Source: Calothrix sp. PCC 6303 (lineage in GTDB: Bacteria; Cyanobacteriota; Cyanobacteriia; Cyanobacteriales; Nostocaceae). Taken from it: a stretch of 64,000 nucleotides of DNA. The position numbers were made by a program, and so were the translations under genes. Positions 51,990 through 60,924 of this stretch are shown piece after piece (within the stretch, counting starts at the first letter, position 1; each line of letters starts with the position of its first letter). The notes beneath the pieces were generated by a model. The model saw nothing but the letters and a program-made list of their open reading frames with translations, did no database searches and had not been told where the DNA came from. The stretch spans positions 4,898,001 through 4,962,000 of the forward strand of contig NC_019751.1 in NCBI RefSeq assembly GCF_000317435.1. Direction: 5' to 3'.

Positions 51990-52313
51990 ATGGCTAAACA
52001 AGCACCTGAAAACTACACCCCCGAAAGTTTACTCTCACTTCTTCAAAACCAGGGTTCAATTTGGGTTAATTACGATGATTCCGAAACCCAAACTCGAATT
52101 ATCACAGGTATTTTCGGTGATGGAACTCCCGAAGGAACAAACTTACAAATAATCGATCCCACTGGTGGGTGTAGCTATCAAGAAAAATTTAGTTGTTTCC
52201 TTGAAAGGTTGGCAATTAAATCAGTGAACAGTGAACAGGGAACAGGGGACAGTGAACAGGGAACAGGGAACAGGAAACAGGAAACAGTAAAAATTAATAC
52301 ATCTGATAACTGA
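51990..52313 (+). CDS. Small protein resembling the end of a papain-like protease, with repeat-derived tail
   Basis: A 107-aa frame. Residues ~18-75 (SIWVNYDD...RIITGIFGDGTPEGTNLQIIDPTGG) resemble the C-terminal half of AvrRpt2-like papain-fold peptidases, but the catalytic Cys is absent, and the usual His position appears to be Arg. The last ~30 residues (NSEQGTGDSEQGTG ...) are encoded by a CAGGGAA-type heptamer repeat that has entered the gene. It is probably a non-catalytic relic or a binding protein. It starts 20 bp after the CHAD gene and may be co-transcribed. Confidence 0.55.
   Translation: MAKQAPENYTPESLLSLLQNQGSIWVNYDDSETQTRIITGIFGDGTPEGTNLQIIDPTGGCSYQEKFSCFLERLAIKSVNSEQGTGDSEQGTGNRKQETVKINTSDN
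52222..52288. repeat. CAGGGAA/CAGTGAA heptamer repeats inside a coding end
   Basis: About nine copies of a 7-bp unit (CAGTGAA, CAGGGAA, CAGGAAA). Because 3 repeats make 21 bp, they are read as a 7-residue peptide period. Confidence 0.85.
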
Positions 52314-52321
52314 TAACTGAT

Positions 52322-52504
52322 TTACCTTTGTGCAATACGTTTTTGTAATTCCTGTTCTAACTCTTCCTCTGTACTAACTAAAACACCTGTTTGCGTGCGT
52401 AGTTTATCGACATAATAATGGAATGCTTCTATATCTTCAGGATGCATCCGCACGTATTCCCGTAACTTCGGCTGTGACATGGACTTATAGTTTTCTTCCG
52501 TCAT
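52322..52504 (-). CDS. Small conserved protein (DUF6887-like)
   Basis: A 60-aa protein. MTEENYKSMSQPKLREYVRMHPED followed by EAFHYYVDKL is a conserved cyanobacterial pattern (probably the family now called DUF6887). Helical and soluble. Its start codon overlaps the stop of the upstream 58-aa gene by 4 bp (ATGA), so the two are translationally coupled. Function unknown; such overlapping small pairs recall toxin-antitoxin modules, but no toxin motif is seen. Confidence 0.75.
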   Translation of the reverse strand: MTEENYKSMSQPKLREYVRMHPEDIEAFHYYVDKLRTQTGVLVSTEEELEQELQKRIAQR

Positions 52505-52677
52505 CGAATTAGTACCTCCCCATTTGGGAATATTTCGATTTCGATATCTTCTTCTACCAGGATGACAATCCTTTTGACACGCTCATCGTAGCGCACAAGG
52601 TTGATCGGCTGAAGTAAATCCCCAATCAACTCACATACACCATATAGCGATCGCAGTTGCTCAAGCGTTGGTTGCAT
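52501..52677 (-). CDS. Small conserved protein (DUF6888-like), 58 aa
   Basis: Too short to be caught by a 60-aa cutoff. The frame starts at ATG 52677, preceded by TAAGTAAGG as ribosome site, and reads MQPTLEQLRSLYGVCELIG followed by INLVRYDERVKRIVILVEED and ends FPNGEVLIR. The pattern (an N-terminal helix, then strands RIVILVEEDIEIEIFPNGE) fits a small family neighbouring DUF6887 proteins in cyanobacteria. Stop and the next start overlap as ATGA. Function unknown. Confidence 0.75.
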   Translation of the reverse strand: MQPTLEQLRSLYGVCELIGDLLQPINLVRYDERVKRIVILVEEDIEIEIFPNGEVLIR

Positions 52678-53062
52678 CCTTACTTACATTTGACTCCAAT
52701 TAGTTAATTAAACCTCGTCCATCATCAAAAGTGAAGCTTTGTCATTGCTTCCTTACGTCGCAATCCACGATTTTGACTTAAAACTGTGGTTCTCAAGCTA
52801 AACAAGGTTTACAATAACCACACTTCGAGCCTCATTTTTCTACTGACAGCAGATATTATGTATTGAATAGTAGTAAATATAACTAGTTTTGTATGTAGTC
52901 ACAGGACAGTTTAGCTTCCGTACACTATTTTAGCAAATTCGGCGGAATGCCCCAACCCCAGCAAATTGGGGTGGATGTTAATGAAGGCAGGAGGAAGCAA
53001 GAAAAGCGAAAGCAAAAAACTTTTCCCCTTAAAAGGGGAGACTTGTAGCATGTTGGCTTTGG
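52678..53062. other. Spacer (385 bp) with hairpin and dispersed repeat
   Basis: It contains a hairpin with arms ACCCCA/TGGGGT (52955-52972) and the dispersed repeat copy 2 (52982-53064). No gene found. Confidence 0.55.
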
Positions 53063-53064
53063 TT
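52982..53064 (-). repeat. Dispersed ~90-bp non-coding repeat, copy 2
   Basis: Reverse complement of the 14117-14219 copy, lying directly at the 3' end of the 580-aa pentapeptide gene. Its CCCCTTTTAAGGGG palindrome may act as that gene's terminator. Confidence 0.6.
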
Positions 53065-54805
53065 AAGCTAATCCTAATTTCTCTTTTAATGCAACTGGTA
53101 CATTCACAGCGGTTTCCAGTCCCCGCACATCTTCCCATTGTTGAGCGTCATTCCAAATTACTCCTTCTAGATTAGCGTTGCTGAAATCTACAGCAGCAAT
53201 AATGGCATCACTCAAGTCACTGTAGCTGAGATCGGTTCCATTGAAAATTGCCCCTGTTAAGTTACTACCAGTTAAATTCGCTTTGTTCAATCTCGCAAAA
53301 CTCAAATCGGTGCCAAATAATATCGCTTCTCTTAAAGAAGCACCTTCTAAATCGGCTTCGCTGAGGGAGACACCACTAAGATCTGCTTGGTCGAGAATAA
53401 CATGGCTGAGGTCTACGCCGCTGAGTTCTGCACCCAATAGCATTGCATCCCGAAGGTTAGCACCATAGAGCTTTGCACCGTGGAGTTTTGCATAACTTAG
53501 GTCTGCTGCATGAAGGTTGGCATGGGTCAAGTTAGTGCTGAAGAGGATCGTATCACTCAGGTTGGTACCTTGAAGGATTGCATGACTCAAATCTACACCA
53601 CTGATGTCAGCACGACAAAAATCAGCACTACTGAGATTGGCATGACTGAGGTTAGCACCGCTAAAATTAGCACCAAAACAAATTCCATGCTGAAGGTTTA
53701 CATACGTAAGGTTAGCGTCACAAAGATTAGCACTGGTGAGGTTACAATTACTGAGATTAGCCTCTTGAAGATTACTGCTGTTGAGGTCAGCATGGGTTAA
53801 GTCAGCATGGGTTAAGTCTGCTTTACAAAGATTGACACCGCTGAGGTTACTGCTACTAAGATCTGTGTGGTGTAAGTTAGCGCTACGGAGATTTGCTCCA
53901 CTGAGATTGGCATCACCCAAGTAAGCTGTACTGAGATTTGCACGAGTGAAGTTAGCACCAGTTAGATTAGTATCACCTAAGTATGCAGCACTGAGATTTG
54001 CATAGCTCAAATTGACACCTGTAAGGTTAGCATCACCAAGATAAGCATTGCTGAAGTTTCCCCCGCAAAGAAATTCTCCCACAATGTTACTAAAGTTACC
54101 GATTTCTGTAGCGTCACTATAGTTGATTGCACGTAACAGTTGAGAAGTGAAAAAATTATCTTGATTCGGCTTGCCAGAAGGGTAAAAATTGATCAGCGAT
54201 CGCTCGGCACCCAGAACCCGCATTTCTGGTTTTTGCTGGACATAGCGATGGAGAGTCAGCAGTAGAATCATCACGTTTAATCCTGTATAAATATCTACTT
54301 GCCTAATGCCAACAGGGTTACTAGATGTCGTCAACCTGCGTATCTGTAACATTTTTTGCTGAGGAAAATTTTGCTCTGGTGCCGCATCAATAAATTCTCC
54401 CCGATTCCAGCAACTATAAAAACTTTCTAGGCATTGAAATAATGCCAGTATCATTATCTGGTCGTTACTGGCAACTAATCCAGCCACTACCCTCTCCACG
54501 ACATCTTGCTTTAAGGCAGCATCACCCAATAAATCATATATCTCCCCATACACCTGAGTAGTTTCTCCAGGTGAATCAACACTAAATTTTGCCCAGTTTG
54601 CCAACTGTGTTTGTAATGTTTCATCAAACACAAAATTTTGTGAATTTATGTTAGATATTATCAAGTTTTTACCTTGATTTTCAACATTATTTCTTAATGT
54701 TAAAACGACTTTTGGATCTAGAGATGTTTGAGTTAAATTCTCTTGTTTCCGCGAACCGCTCACATAAGTTCTCAAACGTTTCCATACTTGAGATAAATGT
54801 GACAT
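53063..54805 (-). CDS. Large pentapeptide-repeat protein
   Basis: A 580-aa protein. Residues ~1-235 are non-repetitive and helical with no signal peptide. From ~236 to ~560 there are about 60 pentapeptides of the A(N/D)LSX type, a long unbroken quadrilateral beta-helix. The last residues VPVALKEKLGLA form a short cap. The nucleotide sequence is internally repetitive, which explains shadow frames on the other strand. A scaffolding role is likely; no enzymatic signature is seen. Confidence 0.88.
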   Translation of the reverse strand: MSHLSQVWKRLRTYVSGSRKQENLTQTSLDPKVVLTLRNNVENQGKNLIISNINSQNFVFDETLQTQLANWAKFSVDSPGETTQVYGEIYDLLGDAALKQDVVERVVAGLVASNDQIMILALFQCLESFYSCWNRGEFIDAAPEQNFPQQKMLQIRRLTTSSNPVGIRQVDIYTGLNVMILLLTLHRYVQQKPEMRVLGAERSLINFYPSGKPNQDNFFTSQLLRAINYSDATEIGNFSNIVGEFLCGGNFSNAYLGDANLTGVNLSYANLSAAYLGDTNLTGANFTRANLSTAYLGDANLSGANLRSANLHHTDLSSSNLSGVNLCKADLTHADLTHADLNSSNLQEANLSNCNLTSANLCDANLTYVNLQHGICFGANFSGANLSHANLSSADFCRADISGVDLSHAILQGTNLSDTILFSTNLTHANLHAADLSYAKLHGAKLYGANLRDAMLLGAELSGVDLSHVILDQADLSGVSLSEADLEGASLREAILFGTDLSFARLNKANLTGSNLTGAIFNGTDLSYSDLSDAIIAAVDFSNANLEGVIWNDAQQWEDVRGLETAVNVPVALKEKLGLA

Positions 54806-55431
54806 TGTTGTATATGATGATACTAAATATGGGGTATCTTACAGGCTACTGTCGAAATTACACTAAAATTTAAAACTCGATCTGAGATTGAAGTTAGTGT
54901 AATTGGCTACTATTTGAAGATTTGCAAATAAGATGTTATTAGCATGATACCTAAACATCCAAACTATGCATTTAATCTCTCAAAAAAGTAAAATATCAGG
55001 ATAAAATATGTTGAATTTTCGCATAAACATTCATTTTCCGATTGAATTGTTTATACTATTGCCACAAGATATTTCTCGGTCTGAAAGATGTCCTCGTATA
55101 ACGACGAGGAACCTCCTCTGACTTCGTGATATTTAACAATTATATGTAATGTTTACAACAAAGAGACTGTCCTGATTTAAAGAGCAAGCAGTACTTGTTC
55201 AGCATCACAGTTCTACCGATGTCAAACATCAGGTAATTGTTAGGGAAAATACTACAGCAAAACAGTACAAAAAAAATAAAAACTTTACTGCTTGATATTA
55301 GGCTGTTATAAATGCTTTCAGGTTGTGTGATGGGTGAAATGTTAGCGATTATCGCTACTGATTATGAAAGACGCTTTTCCCCTGTTGACGAATTGCAGTA
55401 GTCAAAACTTTAGGGATTTACATTATTAGGG
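54806..55431. other. Gene-free spacer (626 bp)
   Basis: The divergent promoter region between the pentapeptide and metalloprotease genes. It contains a hairpin with arms CCTCGT (55092-55097) and ACGAGG (55104-55109). No ORF with coding character was found. Confidence 0.5.
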
Positions 55432-58335
55432 ATGCTGGAAATGAAGAGACTAGCCTGTTATTTAATTGTGTTACAAAGTTTATGTTTGGCAGTAGTTGGA
55501 GTCGGAGGTAAATCCCTAGCGGTAGATCAGGCAAATACCAGCACAAGTAATAAAAAAAATCTATTACCTTTGGGAAAAGTGTGGGTAGTAAATTCAAATC
55601 GGCAAGTTCAGCGGGAAAATTTTATTTGGGTAGCTAAAAGCACTAAAGATACAACACAACAACCGTATCTTAAAGTAGATAAAAACTCAGCAGAAAGTCA
55701 GAAAAAAACACCAGTAACTAGCAAACCCAAACCTGGAAAGCGGGACGAGTTAGAGGAATTTGAGGAAGTAACTAAAGATACACAAAAGCAGAGTGGATTG
55801 TTCACTATATATCGGCAAAAAGAAAAAAATAAAATTTACTTAGAAATTAAGCCAGAACAGTTGAACCAGAACTTTTTGGCTACAGCCACATTAGAATCGG
55901 GAATTGGGGAAGCGGGTATTTATAGCGGAATGCCGCTACAGGACTTTTTATTTTACTTTCAGCGGGTCAATAATAATCTTCAATTTGTTGTGAGGAATGT
56001 TAACTTTCGTACTCGTGAAGGTGATCCACAAGCGCGATCGCTTGCTCGATCCTTTAGCGATTCTGTCCTCTACACCATTAACATCAAAAGCATTCATCCC
56101 CAACGTAAAACCCTCCTTATAGACCTAGGAGACTTACTACTGACTGATCTAGCAGGTTTATCTGCGGGTTTGGGTATACCAGCTAGCACCGATCAATCAT
56201 ACTTTGGTAGCGCCAAAGTGTTTCCCCAAAATGCGGAAATAGAATCGGTATTAAATTTTGCTTCGGGAGGAGGCAAAGAAGAATCCAAAGAATTTGCCAC
56301 TTTAGCAGATTCCCGTGGGTTTACCCTGCGTTTACACTACAGTCTTTCTGAACTTCCCACCCACAACTATCGTCCCCGCTTGGCAGATGAGCGCATTGGT
56401 TATTTCCTCACAGCATACCAAGATATCTCCAGCGATGAGCGCAACGATCCCTTCGTCAGATATATAAATCGCTGGAATTTGGAAAAAACAGATCCCAATG
56501 CGGCAATTTCTCCACCTAAAAAACCCATTGTCTTTTGGTTAGATAATGCCATACCCCTACAATACCGGGATGCCATTCAACAGGGGGTATTGATGTGGAA
56601 TAAAAGCTTTGAAAAAGCCGGATTTAAAGACGCTATTCAAGTCAAGCAAATGCCCGATAATGCTACTTGGGATCCTGCCGACATCCGCTACAACACAATC
56701 CGCTGGATTAACACCGTCGATGGTTACTTTGCCATGGGACCATCACGAGTCAACCCACTCACAGGAGAAATTCTAAATGCCACTATTCTTGTAGATGCCA
56801 GCTTTGTTCGCGCTCTCAAGAGTGATTATCGGCAAATTGTGCAGCCAAATCAATCCCAGCGGACTTCTATCTCCGCATTAATGCAAAACCGGGCAATTTG
56901 CGCTACCGACTTAGAGTTAGAAGTTAGACAACAGTCCCAAGCCGCGAAACCTAAACCAAAGCAAGCATTCCTCAACCGCATCTCCAAATTAGCCGGGGAA
57001 TATGACCTTTGTTATGGCATGGAAGCAGCTAACCAATTTGCCTTTGGGAAGTTGGCAATGACCATGTTACCCCCAACCAAGCCCAATGGTGAACAGATCA
57101 AAAATTATATTCATGAATATCTGCGATTAATCATTGCCCATGAAGTTGGACATACCCTAGGATTACGGCACAATTTTCGAGGTAGCACATTGTTGTCACC
57201 CCAGGATATGAATAATACTGAAGTTACTAATCGTAAAGGTTTGGTGACATCAGTAATGGATTATATTCCCCCAAATATTGCTCCTAAAGGCAGTAAACAG
57301 GGTAACTATTTCCCAACTATGGTGGGACCCTACGATGATTGGGCAATTAAATATGGTTACAGCAATATCGCTGCTGCCACAACCGCTGCTGAAAAGCCGT
57401 TTCTTGAGCTAATTGCTCAACAATCCTCCAAAGCAGAGTATAGTTACTCCACCGATGAAGATATGCATGACCTCGACCCCACCGTCAATGCTTGGGATAA
57501 TAGTGGGGATGTGTTGGTTTATTCGCAGTGGCAATTAGAGAATTCCCGTGTTTTGTGGGACTTGCTGAATAAGGGCTATCCCTCGGCAGGTGATAGTTAT
57601 AGTGATGTTAGTGAGCGCTTTAGTACAGTTTTGGGTAACTATTTCCAAAATATTTTCTTTGCCACAAAATACATTGGTGGTCAGTCATTTTACCGAGTTC
57701 GTGCCAGCGATAAAGGTGGACATTTACCATTTGAACCTGTACCCGTGGAAAAACAACGGCAGGCTTTAGGGACTTTACAAAAATATGTGTTTGCCGAAGA
57801 TGCTTTTAACTTCCCTCCCGATTTATTGAACAAATTAGCACCTTCGCGGTGGAGACATTGGGGAATGAACCCCCGAATTGGTAGGTTAGATTATCCCGTC
57901 CATGATTTAGTTGGGTTCGTTCAGGGTTCAGTTTTAGCCGATTTGCTGTCAAGCGATCGCTTATCCCGTCTAAAGGACATTGAATTGAAATCTCCGTCAG
58001 GAAAAACACTTAGTATTCCAGAGCTATTTGACACACTGCAATCGGGAATTTGGACAGAAGTAGTAGATGCGAAAAAAAGCGAAATCAAAATCTCCAGCTT
58101 ACGACGCGGTATCCAACGGCAATACGTAGACATGATGGCGGCAATGGTTTTGCGTAAAGAACAGGAATTTGGTCGTGTACCCGAAGATGCCCGTACCCTT
58201 GCTTGGTATAAATTAAAGCAGTTGGATGAAAAATTAAAAAACGTAGACTCAAAGGATGATTATACCAAAGCCCACATCTTAGAAACACGCGATCGCATTC
58301 AGAAAGTATTGAACGCACCATTACAGGCAAACTAG
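55432..58335 (+). CDS. Secreted zinc metalloprotease (DUF5117/DUF4953-type)
   Basis: A 967-aa protein. A signal peptide (about 1-28) is followed by a Lys/Gln-rich linker (~35-110), an N-terminal DUF5117-like domain (~115-340), and the catalytic domain with HEVGHTLGLRHNF, whose ligands are H570, H574 and H580 and whose catalytic residue is E571. The MDYIPPN Met-turn lies ~45 residues later. A C-terminal DUF4953-type helical region continues to ~960. Length and order fit the gluzincin-like family found in Bacteroidetes and cyanobacteria. It probably acts in the periplasm or outside the cell. ATG at codon 4 (55441) is an alternative start. Confidence 0.88.
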   Translation: MLEMKRLACYLIVLQSLCLAVVGVGGKSLAVDQANTSTSNKKNLLPLGKVWVVNSNRQVQRENFIWVAKSTKDTTQQPYLKVDKNSAESQKKTPVTSKPKPGKRDELEEFEEVTKDTQKQSGLFTIYRQKEKNKIYLEIKPEQLNQNFLATATLESGIGEAGIYSGMPLQDFLFYFQRVNNNLQFVVRNVNFRTREGDPQARSLARSFSDSVLYTINIKSIHPQRKTLLIDLGDLLLTDLAGLSAGLGIPASTDQSYFGSAKVFPQNAEIESVLNFASGGGKEESKEFATLADSRGFTLRLHYSLSELPTHNYRPRLADERIGYFLTAYQDISSDERNDPFVRYINRWNLEKTDPNAAISPPKKPIVFWLDNAIPLQYRDAIQQGVLMWNKSFEKAGFKDAIQVKQMPDNATWDPADIRYNTIRWINTVDGYFAMGPSRVNPLTGEILNATILVDASFVRALKSDYRQIVQPNQSQRTSISALMQNRAICATDLELEVRQQSQAAKPKPKQAFLNRISKLAGEYDLCYGMEAANQFAFGKLAMTMLPPTKPNGEQIKNYIHEYLRLIIAHEVGHTLGLRHNFRGSTLLSPQDMNNTEVTNRKGLVTSVMDYIPPNIAPKGSKQGNYFPTMVGPYDDWAIKYGYSNIAAATTAAEKPFLELIAQQSSKAEYSYSTDEDMHDLDPTVNAWDNSGDVLVYSQWQLENSRVLWDLLNKGYPSAGDSYSDVSERFSTVLGNYFQNIFFATKYIGGQSFYRVRASDKGGHLPFEPVPVEKQRQALGTLQKYVFAEDAFNFPPDLLNKLAPSRWRHWGMNPRIGRLDYPVHDLVGFVQGSVLADLLSSDRLSRLKDIELKSPSGKTLSIPELFDTLQSGIWTEVVDAKKSEIKISSLRRGIQRQYVDMMAAMVLRKEQEFGRVPEDARTLAWYKLKQLDEKLKNVDSKDDYTKAHILETRDRIQKVLNAPLQAN

Positions 58336-58528
58336 TAGATAAAGGCAGGAGGCAGAAAGAATACTTCAAGTAAAGGTTAGGTTTATTTACTCCCCCACTC
58401 CGGAGAATTAATCATCTCTTTACAAATCCGATAAATTCATTAGGGATTGAAACAAGCGGTTTATTTATGGGACTAGTCAATCTACAATTAACAGTATTTC
58501 CTCCGTTGATAAGATAAGATTTATTTTC

Positions 58529-59176
58529 ATGCAGAAACCGAAAGTAATTTTCCTCGATGCAGTCGGTACTCTCTTTGATGTCAAAGGCAGTGTAGGTGAA
58601 GTTTATAAACACATAGCGCGAGAATTTGGTGTGGATGTCGATGAGGAAACACTCAATCAAGCCTTTTACGAATGTTTTCAAGCTGCACCACCACCAGTAT
58701 TTCCTGAATCGGAAAACCAAGACATACCCCAATATGAATTTGAATGGTGGAGGGCAATTGCCCGTAAAACTTTTGAAAGCATCGGTGTTTTTGACAAATT
58801 CTCTGATTTCGATGGCTTTTTTAGCGAACTTTACATTCACTTTGGTACCGCTGAACCTTGGTTTGTGTATCCAGATGTATTAGATTCCCTACGTAAATGG
58901 CAACAAATGGGAATTGAACTAGGAGTAGTTTCTAACTTTGACTCTCGTATCTACTCAGTATTACAAGCTTTGGAACTTCGAGAATTTTTTAGTTCTATTA
59001 CTATTTCTACCCAAGTTGGTGCAGCAAAACCAGATCCGCAAATTTTCGCTAAAGCTTTAGCTAAACACCATTGTGATGCTGATGCAGCTTGGCATGTTGG
59101 TGATAGCCTACGTGAAGATTATCATGGCGCAAAATCGGCGGGAATGCGAGGGGTTTTGATTCAACGCAAAAAATAG
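58529..59176 (+). CDS. HAD-superfamily hydrolase (HDHD3-like)
   Basis: A 215-aa protein. Motif I is FLDAVGTLFDVKGSVGEVY, with nucleophile Asp but Val in place of the usual general-acid Asp two residues on, as in HDHD3/REG-2-like members. Motif II is VVSNFDSR, motif III Lys in GAAKPDPQIF and motif IV GDSLREDYHGA. The fold is complete, but phosphatase activity may be weak or altered. It is probably cytoplasmic. A palindromic GTAGAGAC-type element follows between it and the convergent Uma2 gene. Confidence 0.85.
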   Translation: MQKPKVIFLDAVGTLFDVKGSVGEVYKHIAREFGVDVDEETLNQAFYECFQAAPPPVFPESENQDIPQYEFEWWRAIARKTFESIGVFDKFSDFDGFFSELYIHFGTAEPWFVYPDVLDSLRKWQQMGIELGVVSNFDSRIYSVLQALELREFFSSITISTQVGAAKPDPQIFAKALAKHHCDADAAWHVGDSLREDYHGAKSAGMRGVLIQRKK

Positions 59177-59182
59177 CAACTT

Positions 59183-59209
59183 GTAGAGACGAGACATGTC
59201 GCGTCTCTC
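59183..59209. repeat. Variant of the GTAGAGAC palindrome
   Basis: Arms AGAGACG and CGTCTCT around GACATGTC, a sequence variant of the 29-bp family. Lies between convergent genes and could act as a terminator in both directions. Confidence 0.6.
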
Positions 59210-59219
59210 TTTCATATTT

Positions 59220-59798
59220 TTATCCCCAAATTTTTTGGAGATTAACTATCAAACCAGGTAATATATCTTCTCCAGAAAGACTTTGAGGTGAATTTAAAAC
59301 TTCCACATCCTTTCCAGGACGATAAATTTCTACTTCCTGTTTTTTGCGATTGAGTAGCCAACCCAAACTACAACCATTTTCGATGTATTCTTGTATCTTC
59401 TGTTGAGTTTTTTTTAAACTATCATTAGGTGAAAGTATCTCAATCACAAAATCAGGACATAGGGGAATAAATCTTTCTTTTTGTTCTTTAGTTAAAGCAT
59501 CCCAACGAGATTTTTCTACCCAAGAAACATCAGGAGAACGGTCAGCCCCAGATGGTAAAGTAAAACCAGTTGAGGAATCAAAAACCTCACCCAATTGGTT
59601 TTGTTCATTCCATGATGCGACTTGAAGAATTAGATTAACATTACTTCTCCCTGTTTCTCCTCCTGTTGGTGGCATAATAATCAATTCCCCTTGGGTATTA
59701 CGTTCTAATTTTAAATCTGGATTTTCCTCACAGAGTTGATAAAACTGCTCTTTTGTTAGTTTAATTATAGAGTTGATATTTAGTGTCAGTGCTGTCAT
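59220..59798 (-). CDS. Uma2-family (DUF820) PD-(D/E)XK-type protein, copy A
   Basis: A 192-aa protein; the frame is open upstream but ATG at 59798 matches the start of copy B. Core motifs: LERNTQGELIIMPPTGGE, DRSPDVSWVEKSRWD and CPDFVIEILSPNDSLKKTQQKIQEYIENG with the acidic and Lys residues of the restriction-endonuclease-like fold. The family is very abundant in cyanobacteria and of unsettled role. It is nearly identical to copy B 62 bp upstream, differing mainly in the stretch VNLILQVASWNEQNQ. Confidence 0.88.
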   Translation of the reverse strand: MTALTLNINSIIKLTKEQFYQLCEENPDLKLERNTQGELIIMPPTGGETGRSNVNLILQVASWNEQNQLGEVFDSSTGFTLPSGADRSPDVSWVEKSRWDALTKEQKERFIPLCPDFVIEILSPNDSLKKTQQKIQEYIENGCSLGWLLNRKKQEVEIYRPGKDVEVLNSPQSLSGEDILPGLIVNLQKIWG

Positions 59799-59860
59799 AG
59801 AATTATCTCCAATTTTATTGGCTGAACCATGCAGAGTTAAACGTCTAATACCATGCCTAT

Positions 59861-60439
59861 TTATGCCCAAATTTTTTGCAAATTCACTATCAAACCAGGC
59901 AATATATCTTCTCCATAAAGATTTTGAGGTGAATTTAAAACTTCCACATCCTTTCCAGGACGATAAATTTCTACTTCCTGTTTTTTGCGATTGAGTAGCC
60001 AACCCAAACTACAACCATTTTCGATGTATTCTTGCATCTTCTGTTGAGTTTTTTTCAAACTATCATTAGGTGAAAGTATCTCAATCACAAAATCAGGACA
60101 TAGGGGAATAAACCTTTCTTTTTGTTCTTTAGTTAAAGCATCCCAACGAGATTTTTCTACCCAAGAAACATCAGGAGAGCGATCAGATCCTGATGGTAAA
60201 GTAAATCCAGTTGAGGAATCAAAAACTTCCCCCAATTGCCTTTGTTCATTCCAAAACCAAATTTGAGCATTGATACTAGAATTACTTCTCCCTGTTTCCC
60301 CTCCTGTTGGTGGCATAATAATCAATTCTCCTTGGGCATTACGTTCTAATTTTAAATCTGGATTTTCCTCACAGAGTTGATAAAATTGCTCTTTTGTCAG
60401 TTTAATTATGGAGTTGATATTTAAAGTTAGTGCTGTCAT
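59861..60439 (-). CDS. Uma2-family (DUF820) PD-(D/E)XK-type protein, copy B
   Basis: A 192-aa tandem duplicate of copy A with the same motifs. It keeps SSINAQIWFWNEQRQ where copy A has VNLILQVASWNEQNQ. Both copies remain intact, which suggests a recent duplication. The duplicated unit is about 640 bp. A spacer of 62 bp separates them, so they may be co-transcribed. Confidence 0.88.
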   Translation of the reverse strand: MTALTLNINSIIKLTKEQFYQLCEENPDLKLERNAQGELIIMPPTGGETGRSNSSINAQIWFWNEQRQLGEVFDSSTGFTLPSGSDRSPDVSWVEKSRWDALTKEQKERFIPLCPDFVIEILSPNDSLKKTQQKMQEYIENGCSLGWLLNRKKQEVEIYRPGKDVEVLNSPQNLYGEDILPGLIVNLQKIWA

Positions 60440-60484
60440 AGAAGTATGTATCTCCAGTTTTATTCACTTATTTATTCTACAAAT

Positions 60485-60808
60485 CTATGTAATCAAAATT
60501 CCAGCAACTTTGTTTCCGTTCATAGCCATACGTACCAAAAATTCATCTCCATCATCTACAAAACTTAGCTTCCAGAGATAAACATGATATCCAGATTGTT
60601 TGATGTGACCAAAATAAGTAATAGTATAGCCCTCAGACATACGGGGAGCCAGTTGAGAACTAACTAAATCAAACATATCTTTTGTAATACTTGCTTGATA
60701 ATTTTCATCACCTACTGTGAGAAAATTATCGTAATTTAACTCAGCAATAGCATCTAATATAATCTGTAAGCAATCGATGACGTTTTGAGAGAGATTTGTT
60801 TGGTTCAT
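60485..60808 (-). CDS. Hypothetical protein, 107 aa
   Basis: A small soluble protein with a helical N-terminus (VIDCLQIILDAIAELNY) and a C-terminal sheet (YTITYFGHIKQSGYHVYLWKLSFVDDGDEFLV, in parts). No family recognised. It starts with a proper ATG, and 45 bp separate it from the Uma2 start, same strand. Confidence 0.6.
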   Translation of the reverse strand: MNQTNLSQNVIDCLQIILDAIAELNYDNFLTVGDENYQASITKDMFDLVSSQLAPRMSEGYTITYFGHIKQSGYHVYLWKLSFVDDGDEFLVRMAMNGNKVAGILIT

Positions 60809-60924
60809 GGGAGATACTCTACTTATCTAATTAGATATATTTTTGAAAAGCTTTAGAGACGTAGAACTAAATAATTTCTAACACTTTTTTTGGTAAAACT
60901 ACAATACCTATTTTAATTGCTTTC

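Noticed and set aside
58412-58840. 142-aa minus-strand ORF
   Set aside because: It is mostly antisense to the HAD hydrolase gene, whose motifs are clear.
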